This document shows positions 34,280-42,700 of a DNA stretch of 64,000 nucleotides, one piece after another. The translations under genes and the position numbers were made by a program. The DNA lies in NCBI RefSeq assembly GCF_958301595.1, contig NZ_CATQJU010000001.1:620001-684000 (forward strand), read 5' to 3'. Position 1 is the first letter of the stretch, and every line of letters starts with the position of its first letter. The notes beneath the pieces were generated by a model. The model saw only the letters and a list, made by a program, of their open reading frames with translations. It was not told the DNA's origin and made no database searches. The stretch is from Porphyromonas vaginalis (GTDB lineage Bacteria > Bacteroidota > Bacteroidia > Bacteroidales > Porphyromonadaceae).

Positions 34280-36196
34280 ATGGAAGAAAATGAGTACCTT
34301 AGCAGTCCCGTATGTATACTTGGTCGCAATCATCGTATGCCTTCCTCTGAAAACTCCTCTCCTACGATCGACGTCATGAAGCGTCTGGTCGCTCAGCAAA
34401 AGTCTTCTCGCCATCAGCATCACGAGCCGATGGCTGACGAGCTGTCTAGCTGCCCGATGACTCCTATGTATGATAAGGTAGTACACGATACGACTACCAG
34501 TCATCGTTCACACGACAAGGCTGCGACTGACCAACCCATCGCTAATAAGAAGGGAACCCTCGTCTCTAAGACGACCCCAACGTCTCAACCAACAGCTACG
34601 CGCCAACAGCCAACAGCCAGCACCAAACAACCAACAGCTAACAGCCAACAGCCAACGGCCAGCACCAAACAACCAACAGCCAACAGCCAACAGCCAACGG
34701 CCAAACAGCCAACAGCTAACAGCCAACAGACAACCGACAAACAGCCAACAGCTAACAGCCAACAGCCAACAGCCAAACAGACAACAGCTAAACAGACAAC
34801 AGCTAACAGCCAACAGACAACCGACAAACAGCTAGAGGAAAAAATCTGGTGGATGAGTGCCTGGCGGTGGTTGCGTCGACTCCTAGACTTCCGCGAGGAT
34901 AAGGCGGGCGATGTGGCAACCATCGAGTCGCTCAAGGGGGATGTGGAGTTTCGTGGTACCAAGCTCTGGATCCTCATTTGCGCTATCCTCGTAGCCTCGA
35001 TAGGTCTGAATGTCAATTCGACGGCGGTCATCATCGGTGCAATGCTTATCTCCCCGCTGATGGGCCCAATCATCGGCTTCGGACTGGGCTTCGGCATTGC
35101 CGACCTAGATCTCGTACGTAAGTCGCTGCGCAACCTCGCCCTGACGACGCTCTTCAGTATCCTGACAGCTACGATCTACTTCCTCTTAACTCCGCTTGAT
35201 CAGCCCGGCAGTGAGCTGCTGGGACGTACGGAGCCGTCGCTGTATGATGTATTGATTGCATTCTTTGGCGGTGCTGCGGGACTGATAGCAGGTAGTAGCA
35301 AGAGCAAGGGGCAGGTACTCCCCGGCGTGGCTATCGCTACGGCACTTATGCCACCGCTCTGTACAGCGGGCTTTGGGCTGGCTACGGGCAATTGGGCATT
35401 CTTCTTCGGTGCTATCTACCTTTACATCATCAACTCGGTCTTTATCGCCTTCGCCACCTTCGTGATGGTACGCATCATGCGCTTCCCGATGAAGGCAGTC
35501 GCCTCGGGCGATATGCGCAAGCGTAGCTATCGCTGGATCACGGTGATCGCCGTCTGCACACTGATACCGAGTATCTACTTAAGTATCCGTCTGGTGCGAG
35601 ACTCCTATCAGGAGCAGCGTGCCAAGCAGTTTGTCGCAGACCACTTTGCTCCCCCAGCTCATCAAGTGATCCGTCAGTCTTTCATACGAGCGGATGGGGA
35701 CAAGCGTGCCTACATAGACGTAGTCCTGATCGGCAAGCCTCTCTCGGCTCAGACGATAGACAGCATAGCTACCCTACTGCCTAGCTATGGGCTGTCTAAC
35801 TTCGACCTACAGGTGCACCAGGGGATCGACAACGAGGCTCCTACGGACTACGAGCAGCTGGGCGGCGTCCTGCTGCGTGACCTCTACGAGCGGTCTGAGC
35901 GCACCGCCTCTGAGCAGCGTGCCGAGATCGACTCGCTGCGTCGTACGCTCCTGCGCTACGACTACTACAAGTCTCTAACGCACGACGTGAGCGATGAGGC
36001 GAAAGCGGTATTTACCGATATTAGCAAGGTGCGGCTCATGCCCTCGATGGAGTTTATCCAAGGACAAGACTCCGTCCTCCATATCCTCGTGACGACCCCA
36101 TCGCATCGCATCTCCCCGGCCGAGCGTAACAAGCTCGAGCAGTGGCTACAGAGACGTACCAAAACGGATGCGCTCGAGCTGATCCTGACGAACTAA
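34280..36196 (+). CDS. DUF389 membrane protein with a repeat-derived N-terminal extension
   Basis: 638 aa from the first ATG. The conserved part starts near 34853 (MSAWRWLRRLL) with FREDKAGDVATIES and then about six membrane segments including SIGLNVNSTAVIIGAMLISP, typical of DUF389, and a soluble C-terminal domain. Before it, 34586-34832 encodes a Gln/Thr/Asn/Pro-rich stretch (QQPTANS-like) made of GCCAACAG units that otherwise occur between genes here. The real start may therefore be the ATG at 34853, with GAGGAA upstream. The role is unknown. Confidence 0.75.
   Translation: MEENEYLSSPVCILGRNHRMPSSENSSPTIDVMKRLVAQQKSSRHQHHEPMADELSSCPMTPMYDKVVHDTTTSHRSHDKAATDQPIANKKGTLVSKTTPTSQPTATRQQPTASTKQPTANSQQPTASTKQPTANSQQPTAKQPTANSQQTTDKQPTANSQQPTAKQTTAKQTTANSQQTTDKQLEEKIWWMSAWRWLRRLLDFREDKAGDVATIESLKGDVEFRGTKLWILICAILVASIGLNVNSTAVIIGAMLISPLMGPIIGFGLGFGIADLDLVRKSLRNLALTTLFSILTATIYFLLTPLDQPGSELLGRTEPSLYDVLIAFFGGAAGLIAGSSKSKGQVLPGVAIATALMPPLCTAGFGLATGNWAFFFGAIYLYIINSVFIAFATFVMVRIMRFPMKAVASGDMRKRSYRWITVIAVCTLIPSIYLSIRLVRDSYQEQRAKQFVADHFAPPAHQVIRQSFIRADGDKRAYIDVVLIGKPLSAQTIDSIATLLPSYGLSNFDLQVHQGIDNEAPTDYEQLGGVLLRDLYERSERTASEQRAEIDSLRRTLLRYDYYKSLTHDVSDEAKAVFTDISKVRLMPSMEFIQGQDSVLHILVTTPSHRISPAERNKLEQWLQRRTKTDALELILTN
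34586..34832 (+). repeat. GCCAACAG/GCTAACAG short repeats within the DUF389 frame
   Basis: About 25 units of 7-8 bases (CCAACAG, CTAACAG, CCAAACAG) with no in-frame stop. The same motif is intergenic at 5018, 5470, 45720 and 51705. Confidence 0.8.
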
Positions 36197-36237
36197 CTAA
36201 GCAGAATAGAATACTAACTTTAATAGATAAGCGTCTT

Positions 36238-38349
36238 ATGAATAAACTACAGACCTTGCTCCTAACCCTCTGTGCACTCCTCGTGTGCAGTGCTACAGCA
36301 CGTGCCGACAAGGGCATGTGGGTACTCAGTGAGCTCAACGAGCAAAACGAAGCTCGCATGCGTGAGCTGGGCTTTAACCTATCCCTAGACCAGCTCTACA
36401 ATCTAGACCAGCCATCGATAGCACGTGGCGTGGTCATCTTCGGCGGTGGTTGTACTGGTATCACCGTCTCCGACCAGGGACTACTCTTCACGAACCACCA
36501 CTGCGGTTACGATGCCATCCAGAGCCAGAGTACCGTAGAGCATGACTACCTACGTGACGGCTTCGCCTCACAGTCTTTCCGTGAGGAGCTACCGATCCCA
36601 GGGCTCTCTGTCAAGTACCTGCGTGCGCAGATCGACGTGACGGCTCGCATCGAGCAGGCTGTCGCTGGCATCACCGATGAGGCTCAGCGTCAGGAGACAA
36701 TCGACAAGGTCTCTGAGGAGATCGTCAAGGAGTACACGAAGTCTCCCTTTGACGCTGTCGAAGTAACCCCCTTCTACGCTGGTAACAAGTACTATGTCGT
36801 CATCTACGACGAGTTTAAGGACGTACGTCTTGTGATGACCCCACCGAGCAGCGTCGGTAAGTTTGGCGGTGACACGGACAACTGGATGTGGCCTCGTCAC
36901 ACGGGCGACTTTAGCGTCTTCCGCGTTTACGCTGATGCTAACAACCAGCCCGCTGAGTACGCTGCTAGCAACAAGCCTTACCGTCCTGTCTACTATACAA
37001 AAGTCTCTCTCCAGGGCTACCAGGAGCAGGACTACGCGATGACCATTGGCTTCCCAGGCTCTACCGATCGTTACCTCACCTCCTACGGTGTCATCGATCG
37101 CATCGAGAATGAGAACGCACCCCGCATCGAGGCACGTGGCGTCAAGCAGGAGATCTGGAAGCGCGCTATGGACGCTGACCAAGCTACCCGCATCAAGTAC
37201 GCTAGTAAGTATGCACAGAGTGCGAACTACTGGAAGAACTCTATCGGTATGAACCGTGGTCTCGAGAAGCTCCACGTCGTAGACCGCAAGCGCGCCGAGG
37301 AGGAGGCATTCACTCAGTGGGTCGCTCAGACAGGCAAGCCTTACGGCAATATCCTACCCGACCTGAAGCGTGCTTACGAGGAGGCTGCTCCTTACAATCG
37401 TCAGCTCAACTATATAATCGAGACGATGCTGAGCGGTAGCGAGATCGTATGGCTCGGCTATCAAGCTATGGTAGCTGCAGGCTCTGGCGACAAGAAGGAG
37501 CTGAAAGACCTCTACAAGGATTACCTCCCCAACCTAGATCGTGAGGTACTCCCGGCTATGCTCGCCCTACTACGTACGAAGCTACCTGCTGACAATCTGC
37601 CCTTCATCTATCAGATCATCGACGAGCGCTTTGGCGGTGACTACAAGGCTTATGCTGAGGAGCTTTTTGCCAATAGCGTCGTACCTTATGAGGATAAGAT
37701 GATGGCCGTACTGGCTATGGATCCGAACAAAGTCAAGGAGACTCTAGCCAACGACCCTGTACAGGAGCTCGTCCAGAGCGTACTGATGTACTACTCGACC
37801 TTGATCAATCAGTATATGGAGTACAACCACGCTATTGAGAAGGGTAAGCGTGAGCTCTTTGCAGCTATGAGCGAGTTCCAGCCTAACGCACTTCGTCCAT
37901 CAGACGCTAACTTCACGATGCGTATGAGCTATGGTCGCATCCTCGGCTACGAGCCAGGTGATGGTGCGTGGTACTACCACTTCACGACGGAGCGTGGTGT
38001 CTTCCAGAAGCAGAACCCCAACAGCAGCGAGTTTGCCGTACAGCCTGAGATCCTCAAGCTGCTGAGCGATCCTGCCAACTTCGCACCTTACGGTGTGGGT
38101 AATCACCTCTTCACCTGCTTCCTCTCGGACAACGATATCACGGGTGGTAACTCAGGTAGCCCTGTCTTCGACAAGAATGGTAACCTGATCGGTCTAGCCT
38201 TCGATGGTAACTGGGAGGCTATGAGTGGCGACATCGAGTTTGAGCCTGACCTACAGCGCACTATCTCGGTAGATATCCGCTACGTCCTCTTCATGATCGA
38301 CAAGTGGGCTAAGTGCCCCCGTCTGATCCAGGAGCTGACCTTCGCATAA
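36238..38349 (+). CDS. dpp7: S46 family dipeptidyl peptidase, DPP7 type
   Basis: 703 aa from the ATG at 36238; the frame begins in the upstream gene, but MNKLQTLLLT starts a signal peptide (about 1-23). Catalytic His is in TNHHCGYD (86-93), Asp in DNWMWPRHTGD and Ser in GGNSGSPVF. The sequence AFDGNWEAMSGDI has Gly where DPP11 has Arg, so it should cut after hydrophobic rather than acidic residues. A periplasmic enzyme that releases dipeptides for fermentation. DPP11 is less likely on that residue. Confidence 0.92.
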   Translation: MNKLQTLLLTLCALLVCSATARADKGMWVLSELNEQNEARMRELGFNLSLDQLYNLDQPSIARGVVIFGGGCTGITVSDQGLLFTNHHCGYDAIQSQSTVEHDYLRDGFASQSFREELPIPGLSVKYLRAQIDVTARIEQAVAGITDEAQRQETIDKVSEEIVKEYTKSPFDAVEVTPFYAGNKYYVVIYDEFKDVRLVMTPPSSVGKFGGDTDNWMWPRHTGDFSVFRVYADANNQPAEYAASNKPYRPVYYTKVSLQGYQEQDYAMTIGFPGSTDRYLTSYGVIDRIENENAPRIEARGVKQEIWKRAMDADQATRIKYASKYAQSANYWKNSIGMNRGLEKLHVVDRKRAEEEAFTQWVAQTGKPYGNILPDLKRAYEEAAPYNRQLNYIIETMLSGSEIVWLGYQAMVAAGSGDKKELKDLYKDYLPNLDREVLPAMLALLRTKLPADNLPFIYQIIDERFGGDYKAYAEELFANSVVPYEDKMMAVLAMDPNKVKETLANDPVQELVQSVLMYYSTLINQYMEYNHAIEKGKRELFAAMSEFQPNALRPSDANFTMRMSYGRILGYEPGDGAWYYHFTTERGVFQKQNPNSSEFAVQPEILKLLSDPANFAPYGVGNHLFTCFLSDNDITGGNSGSPVFDKNGNLIGLAFDGNWEAMSGDIEFEPDLQRTISVDIRYVLFMIDKWAKCPRLIQELTFA

Positions 38350-38365
38350 GCGAGGAGAGGTTGTG

Positions 38366-38437
38366 ATCGGAGTAATCGGAGGGATCAGAGTGATCGGAAC
38401 AATCCGATCGTTACTCGTCACCTCCGGTTACTCCGAT
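38366..38437 (+). terminator. Large hairpin after dpp7
   Basis: ATCGGAGTAATCGGAGG (38366-38382) pairs with CCTCCGGTTACTCCGAT (38421-38437) over 17 bp with one G-U. TTTCATTTCG follows. Related GATCGGAG repeats occur at 4938 and 51680, so it may be a repeat acting as terminator. Confidence 0.5.
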
Positions 38438-38477
38438 TTCATTTCGATTACTCTGACTATTTCGACCACACGCCTAT

Positions 38478-39161
38478 ATGCGCATAGACATTATCACCGT
38501 ACTGCCTGAGATGATCGAGCCGTTTGTCTCGACCTCTATCGTGGGGCGAGCACAGCGTGAGGGCTTTGCCGAGGTACATATACATCAGCTCCGCGACTAT
38601 GCGACCAATCGCTGGGGACGCATCGACGACTACCCCTACGGTGGCGCTGCCGGTATGCTCATGTCGATCGAGCCAATCGACCGCGTCATCACCGAGCTGC
38701 GTAGCCAGCGTGACTACGACGAGGTTATCTTCACGGCACCCGATGCGCCAGTACTCACGCAGGCGGTCGCCAATGAGCTGAGTCTCATGGAGAACATCAT
38801 CATCCTCTGCGGTCACTACAAGGGGATCGACCATCGTATCCGTGAGCATCTCATCACGCGTGAGATCTCCATCGGGGACTATGTCTTGACAGGTGGTGAG
38901 CTAGCGGCAGCGATCATTGCCGATGCGACCATTCGGCTCATACCAGGCGTCCTAGGCGATGCGGATAGTGCGCTGAGCGACTCCTTTCAGGATGGCCTGC
39001 TCACACCGCCTATGTACACCCGCCCCGCTGAGTACAAGGGGTGGCGCGTACCTGAGATCCTCCTCAGCGGCCACGAAGCACGCATAGCGCAGTGGGAGCA
39101 TGAGCAGGCGGTCGCCCGTACGCAAGCTCTCCGCCCCGACCTCTTAGGAGAGGAGAGCTAA
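38478..39161 (+). CDS. trmD: tRNA (guanine-37-N1)-methyltransferase
   Basis: 227 aa, the usual length. It methylates G37 of tRNAs with SAM through a trefoil-knot fold. Seen are YGGAAGML (about 54-61), [15 protein letters not shown] (about 111-125), [13 protein letters not shown] and the catalytic Asp region SFQDGLL. Its ATG lies 128 bases after dpp7, with the large hairpin between, so it probably has its own promoter, not clearly seen. Confidence 0.95.
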   Translation: MRIDIITVLPEMIEPFVSTSIVGRAQREGFAEVHIHQLRDYATNRWGRIDDYPYGGAAGMLMSIEPIDRVITELRSQRDYDEVIFTAPDAPVLTQAVANELSLMENIIILCGHYKGIDHRIREHLITREISIGDYVLTGGELAAAIIADATIRLIPGVLGDADSALSDSFQDGLLTPPMYTRPAEYKGWRVPEILLSGHEARIAQWEHEQAVARTQALRPDLLGEES

Positions 39162-39180
39162 GTTTTAGGGCCGAGGTCGC

Positions 39181-39211
39181 TTGTTTAGTCCAAAAATAAG
39201 TTGTATCTTTG
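39181..39211 (+). promoter_or_regulatory. Promoter of tRNA-Pro
   Basis: TTG at 39181, a 20-bp spacer, and TATCTTTG (39204-39211), 12 bases before the tRNA. Confidence 0.75.
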
Positions 39212-39223
39212 CACAACGAAATA

Positions 39224-39301
39224 CGGGATGTAGCTCAGTCCGGTTAGAGTGCGCGTCTGGGGGGCGTGAGGTCGCTGGTTCGAATCCAGTCATCCCGACC
39301 A
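39224..39301 (+). tRNA. tRNA-Pro (anticodon GGG)
   Basis: Starts CGGGATGTAGCTCAG and ends ATCCCGACCA with CCA encoded. The anticodon loop CTGGGGG gives GGG. Confidence 0.95.
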
Positions 39302-39320
39302 AGGTCATCAAGACCTACTG

Positions 39321-39358
39321 CGAGAGCAGCTCATATAACATGGGCTGCTCTTGTTGCA
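39321..39358 (+). terminator. Likely terminator after tRNA-Pro
   Basis: GAGAGCAGCTC pairs with GGGCTGCTCTTG around ATATAACAT. TTGCATTT follows. Confidence 0.6.
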
Positions 39359-39385
39359 TTTAGGCGGTACGGGACGACGCATTAT

Positions 39386-39412
39386 GAGACTGTTGACTTT
39401 TGCAACAGTCTC
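39386..39412. repeat. 27-bp MITE-end hairpin, solo copy
   Basis: Same 27 bases as 4506-4532 (GAGACTGTTG...CAACAGTCTC). Again it comes just before a heptad array and a CCACGTGG repeat. Confidence 0.75.
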
Positions 39413-39447
39413 CTCTAATCTCTATCCTCTAGCCTCTAATCTCTATT
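39413..39447 (+). repeat. Heptad array leading into repeat copy 3
   Basis: CTCTAATCTCTATCCTCTAG and TCTAATCTCTATTT units run into CATATCTTTACGG. Confidence 0.7.
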
Positions 39448-39537
39448 TACATATCTTTACGGAGAAATTCGTCCGATTTCCTCCTTTCTCGAATATCCAC
39501 GTGGAAAATCTCAAATCTCCACGTGGATATTTTTTAT
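39448..39537 (+). repeat. CCACGTGG interspersed repeat, copy 3 (truncated)
   Basis: Only the first ~90 bases, from CATATCTTTACGG through the 13-bp hairpin and T run, are present. The ISL3 element begins right after TTTTTTAT at 39538, so the rest was lost or displaced. Confidence 0.85.
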
Positions 39538-39540
39538 GGT

Positions 39541-40758
39541 TCATCCGAGATTCTGTGTGATGACCTGATCGTGGAGAGCAAAAAGTCTTAGTTGAAAGTA
39601 GTCCATATCTCTGTATCCGTAGGCAATCCTTTTGAGGACTTTGATCTTGTTATTGATTCCTTCGACCACCCCATTGGAAATGGGGTGATCATACCAATTT
39701 AGAATGCCCCATTGATAGAGCCGGATAGTTTTAGCTATTTGTTTGACATGCCTAACACCCGAATCGTCTGCTTGTTCGAGCCACTTCTTCAAAAACGACT
39801 CAGCCTTTTCTTTTGAGGTCTGCTGCCAGAATAGTCTAAGATCTTCTTTGAGGTAGTATGCTATAGCTAGAGGCTTGTTCATAGCCAGCACATTCTCTAA
39901 CCTTGTGCGATGAAGCGCATCCATTACGTCTGCTCCATTTGCTAGAAGTAAATACCTAACTCCTTTGATAACCTTACGCTTATTGAGATCTGTCTCCTCT
40001 CTATATAGGTCTTTGCGAAGAGCATCGATCTTCTGATTCATCAACTTCATAATATGAAAGTGGTCTAAGACTATCTGAGCTTTCGGTTGATACGCCATCA
40101 CTGCGCTTATATAGGCTGGGGAAAGATCGCAGCTGACTGCTTCAAGCGTTATCTTTCTACGTTTGAGCATTTCCCAAAAAGGGGTTAGGGCTTCTTTGTC
40201 TTTACCTGGATGACTATAAACAATCCGTCCCGTGTCGTGGTCTACGACAATGGTTTCGTAAATGTGTCCTTTTCTAACAGCAAATTCATCTATGCCGATG
40301 CGTTTGAGTCCTTTTAATTTGGGGCTTTTGTATCGCTTGTTTAGGTAGTCTTTATGGATGCTTTTGATTAGATCCCAGCCGACACCTAGATGGTTCGCAA
40401 CAGCCTTAATCGTTCCCATTCTAAGTAAGTCAATGACATGCTGCGCAAATCTATAAGTATAGGACTTGCCTTTCAATACTCCAGGAATCTTTTGCCAGCC
40501 ATCCCAATGGCAAGAGGTGCATTTATAGCGTTGGTTCGTCAGCTTGAGATAGCAACGGCGGGAGCCAATAGGTAAGGTTTGTATCTGTCGCATTCTTGTT
40601 CCATTTTTGAGCAAGGTGTAGGAGTGGCAATGGGGGCAATAACAAAGCGGACGTGTGGAGCGTACGTGTATGATTGTTTTGTTACCTTTGTACTCGCAAC
40701 GAGTATTGACAACGTCTCGTACTCCAAAGCTGTGATATAGGAAGCTGGTTTCTATCAT
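39541..40758 (-). CDS. ISL3-family transposase
   Basis: 405 aa, full length. An N-terminal zinc ribbon has CPHCHS (about 37-42) and CTSCHWDGW (about 79-87), then a helix-turn-helix region, then the DDE domain: Asp in GIDEFAVRKGH, Asp in VSCDLSPAYI and Glu in GVVEGINNKIKV. The stop codon lies inside the left inverted repeat, 3 bases from its tip. A TACCTTTG box is at 40791-40798 on the minus strand. It looks intact and may be active. Confidence 0.94.
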   Translation of the reverse strand: MIETSFLYHSFGVRDVVNTRCEYKGNKTIIHVRSTRPLCYCPHCHSYTLLKNGTRMRQIQTLPIGSRRCYLKLTNQRYKCTSCHWDGWQKIPGVLKGKSYTYRFAQHVIDLLRMGTIKAVANHLGVGWDLIKSIHKDYLNKRYKSPKLKGLKRIGIDEFAVRKGHIYETIVVDHDTGRIVYSHPGKDKEALTPFWEMLKRRKITLEAVSCDLSPAYISAVMAYQPKAQIVLDHFHIMKLMNQKIDALRKDLYREETDLNKRKVIKGVRYLLLANGADVMDALHRTRLENVLAMNKPLAIAYYLKEDLRLFWQQTSKEKAESFLKKWLEQADDSGVRHVKQIAKTIRLYQWGILNWYDHPISNGVVEGINNKIKVLKRIAYGYRDMDYFQLRLFALHDQVITQNLG

Positions 40759-40790
40759 AAGTACTAACGAATAGTATTGGTTAACTTTTT

Positions 40791-40798
40791 CAAAGGTA
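40791..40798 (-). promoter_or_regulatory. -7 box of the ISL3 transposase gene
   Basis: TACCTTTG on the minus strand, 32 bases before the ATG and inside the right end of the element. Confidence 0.6.
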
Positions 40799-40864
40799 CT
40801 AAAGATAGAGCCAGCTTCTTTCTTAGCCCACGATCAGGTCATAACACAAAATCTCGGATGATCC

Positions 40865-41230
40865 TGAAAAGTATCCATATGATGACAAGAGTACGGACGG
40901 ACAAGAAGACAGATAAGTCCAGCACCGAAACCACCTTCTATATTTCTAGCCTGACAGACGGAGCGGAGATCTTCAAATTAATACGTGAGCATTGGGCTGT
41001 GGAAAACAAGCTACACTATATGCTGGATATGCTTTTTAGAGAGGACTACTCTACCAAGAGAGCCCGCAACGCAGCTCAGAACATGAACATTATAAACAAG
41101 ATAAACCTGACTATCATTCAACGGCTTAAAGACAAGCTCAAAGGCACATCAACGCTACGCCTGAGGAAAAAGCTTGCACGAATGACTCCAGAGGAAATCT
41201 TCGAAATGGAATTATAATGCGTCAGCCCTG
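40865..41230 (+). pseudogene. ISAs1-family transposase, C-terminal remnant
   Basis: About 115 codons (to a stop at 41215) match the C-terminal end of ISAs1 transposases: ETTFYISSLTDGAEIFKLI, REHWAVENKLHYMLDMLFRED, and ARNAAQNMNIINKINLTII. The front two thirds are gone, replaced by the ISL3 element. The original right inverted repeat is kept at 41211-41230 (ATTATAATGCGTCAGCCCTG). A plus-strand frame begins inside the ISL3 end but cannot make a working enzyme. Confidence 0.85.
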
Positions 41231-41236
41231 GCAGAT

Positions 41237-41280
41237 CTCTAACCTCTAGTGAGGTCTAATCTCTTTTTTCAGTACCTTTG
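41237..41280 (+). promoter_or_regulatory. Heptad units and promoter of tRNA-Leu
   Basis: TCTCTAACCTCTAG and TCTAATC units, then TCTTTTTTCAG and TACCTTTG (41273-41280). Confidence 0.7.
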
Positions 41281-41328
41281 TCGCGCGGTGGGCGTGCAGG
41301 CTCATCGCATGCAGCATGTCGTGCTGTG

Positions 41329-41417
41329 GCCCAGATGGTGGAATCGGTAGACACGAGGGACTTAAACTCCCTTGGCCAATTGCGGTCGTGCGGGTTCAAG
41401 TCCCGCTCTGGGTACCA
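41329..41417 (+). tRNA. tRNA-Leu (anticodon TAA)
   Basis: Class II tRNA of 89 nt with a long variable arm. Starts GCCCAGATGGTGGAATCGG and ends CTCTGGGTACCA with CCA encoded. The anticodon loop CTTAAAC gives TAA. Confidence 0.96.
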
Positions 41418-41471
41418 GCCTCTCGGCGAGTCTCGTTTATGTGGGGAACGGCCCGTCTCGCTAGTTTTTAG

Positions 41472-41479
41472 TATCTTTG
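41472..41479 (+). promoter_or_regulatory. -7 box of the glycogen synthase-like gene
   Basis: TATCTTTG, 23 bases before the ATG. No clear -33. Confidence 0.55.
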
Positions 41480-41501
41480 TGGAGAACGAAAAGAATTCAT
41501 C

Positions 41502-42323
41502 ATGGCTGCCAAAGACAAAAAAGTACTCTATATATCTCAAGAGATATTCCCCTATCTGCCTGAGAGTGACCTCGCACATGTCGCTCGTTACCTCCCTGAG
41601 CATATACAAAATGCTGGGCATGACGTGCGCATCTTTATGCCACGCTACGGACTGGTCAATGAGCGTCGTAATCAGCTCCACGAGGTGATCAGGCTATCGG
41701 GTATCAATGTCATCGTCGATGACTATGACCACCCGCTCGTCATCAAGGTTGCCTCCATACCCTCTACACGTATACAGGTTTACTTCATCGATAATCCTGA
41801 TCTCTTCGGGCGTAAGAGTCTCTTTGGTCCAGCTTCGGAGGGTGCTCCTAGTGACAATGCGGATAGGAGTATCTTCTTCATTCGCGGGGTCTTTGAGGCG
41901 ATTAAAAATCTTCGCTGGATACCTGATCTGATACATTGTCTGGGGTGGTTCTCAGCCTTGGCACCAGTCTACCTGAAGACAGCCTACAAGGACGATCCAT
42001 ACTTCGAGCGTGCCAAGGTGATCTTTTCGGTCGATGGCAATGAGGAGGAGGGGCTGATCGGTGACGATCTGATTAAGAAGCTCGAGTTTGACAAGATCAC
42101 GGGCGATATGCTGGCGCCACTACAGGGGGAGGTGACGCCCGATGCGCTGCGACGTATGGCGATCCACTACTCTGATGGGGTGATCCTCGGGCAGGAAAAG
42201 GTCTCTCCTGAGCTGATCAAGTACCTACACTCCGAGCCTGACCACAAGGTGCTGGAGTACCCAGGTCCAGCGGCTGATCATGCGGAGGCTTATGTGGACT
42301 TTTACCGCAGCCTGACGGAGTAG
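41502..42323 (+). CDS. Short glycogen/starch synthase-like protein (GT5 N-terminal domain only)
   Basis: 273 aa, about half of a full glycogen synthase (~480). It begins KKVLYISQEIFPYLPESDL, like the ADP-glucose-binding N-terminal Rossmann domain, and has the GHDVRIFMPRYG motif, LIHCLGWFSALAPVYLKT and GVILGQEKVSPELIKYL. The C-terminal GT-B half with the KTGGL-type second site is absent. The gene ends cleanly before a terminator. Short forms like this occur in Bacteroidota, so it may be a stable variant rather than a broken gene; activity alone is doubtful. See glgB at 14656. Confidence 0.82.
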   Translation: MAAKDKKVLYISQEIFPYLPESDLAHVARYLPEHIQNAGHDVRIFMPRYGLVNERRNQLHEVIRLSGINVIVDDYDHPLVIKVASIPSTRIQVYFIDNPDLFGRKSLFGPASEGAPSDNADRSIFFIRGVFEAIKNLRWIPDLIHCLGWFSALAPVYLKTAYKDDPYFERAKVIFSVDGNEEEGLIGDDLIKKLEFDKITGDMLAPLQGEVTPDALRRMAIHYSDGVILGQEKVSPELIKYLHSEPDHKVLEYPGPAADHAEAYVDFYRSLTE

Positions 42324-42346
42324 GTGCTTACGTCTGCCCTATAGAG

Positions 42347-42385
42347 CAAAGCCCCTAGTGACGGTTGTCGTTGCTGGGGGCTTTG
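42347..42385 (+). terminator. Intrinsic terminator
   Basis: CAAAGCCCCTAG pairs with CTGGGGGCTTTG (one mismatch) around GTGACGG...CGTTG. TTG follows with a weak T run. Confidence 0.7.
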
Positions 42386-42700
42386 TTGCGTATACTCGTT
42401 TCGTGAGCGAGGAAGTGAGTGTCGGTACTTTCGTACCTAAAAAAGGCTAGTATCAGCGAAATAAGTCGTACCTTTGTGCTGTCCATGTGACGGTGCCGAT
42501 CAAATTACAGTGGAGGTGCTGTGGCAGTTGCTAGTATTCCCCTATTTCTAGCGTTTGCTCATCAGCCCCCCTCGACTGTAGGAGATAGGGCATAGTCTTA
42601 TGGTGTGCAAAAGTTTTTATGTAGGGGTCTATTGCTAGGAAGGTCTCGCTCAATCACCCTCTCAAGGAGTTGAGCCCTACGCCTTTTATTCATCCTAATT
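42386..42700 (+). other. Long leader region of korAB
   Basis: A TACCTTTG box at 42469-42476 lies about 225 bases before the korA ATG. The transcribed leader has no credible gene. I looked for riboswitch-like folds (cobalamin, TPP) and could not support one. Confidence 0.45.
42469..42476 (+). promoter_or_regulatory. -7 box of korAB
   Basis: TACCTTTG. The -33 region is not clear (AAGGCTAG). Confidence 0.55.

Larger units (their letters stand above)
39538..40864 (-). mobile_element. ISL3-family insertion sequence
   Basis: 1327 bp. Terminal inverted repeats of about 38 bp: GGTTCATCCGAGATTCTGTG at the left (39538) and, reverse-complemented, GGATCATCCGAGATTTTGTG at the right (ending 40864), continuing with ATGACCTGATCGTGG in both. 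It holds one transposase gene. The flanking 8 bases (TTTTTTAT and TGAAAAGT) are not a target duplication, and the two flanks belong to different elements, so a deletion or recombination has taken place. Confidence 0.9.

Noticed and set aside
34250-35133. Minus-strand frames opposite the DUF389 N-terminus, with Cys/Leu-rich repeats
   Set aside because: Antisense reading of the GCCAACAG repeats. No independent features.
40777-41217. Reading the ISAs1 remnant as an intact 146-aa gene
   Set aside because: The N-terminal 29 residues come from the ISL3 end and the catalytic front part is missing. It is a fragment.
42386-42700. Riboswitch in the korAB leader
   Set aside because: No conserved cobalamin, TPP or other core could be recognised by eye. 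Kept only as a low-interest observation.
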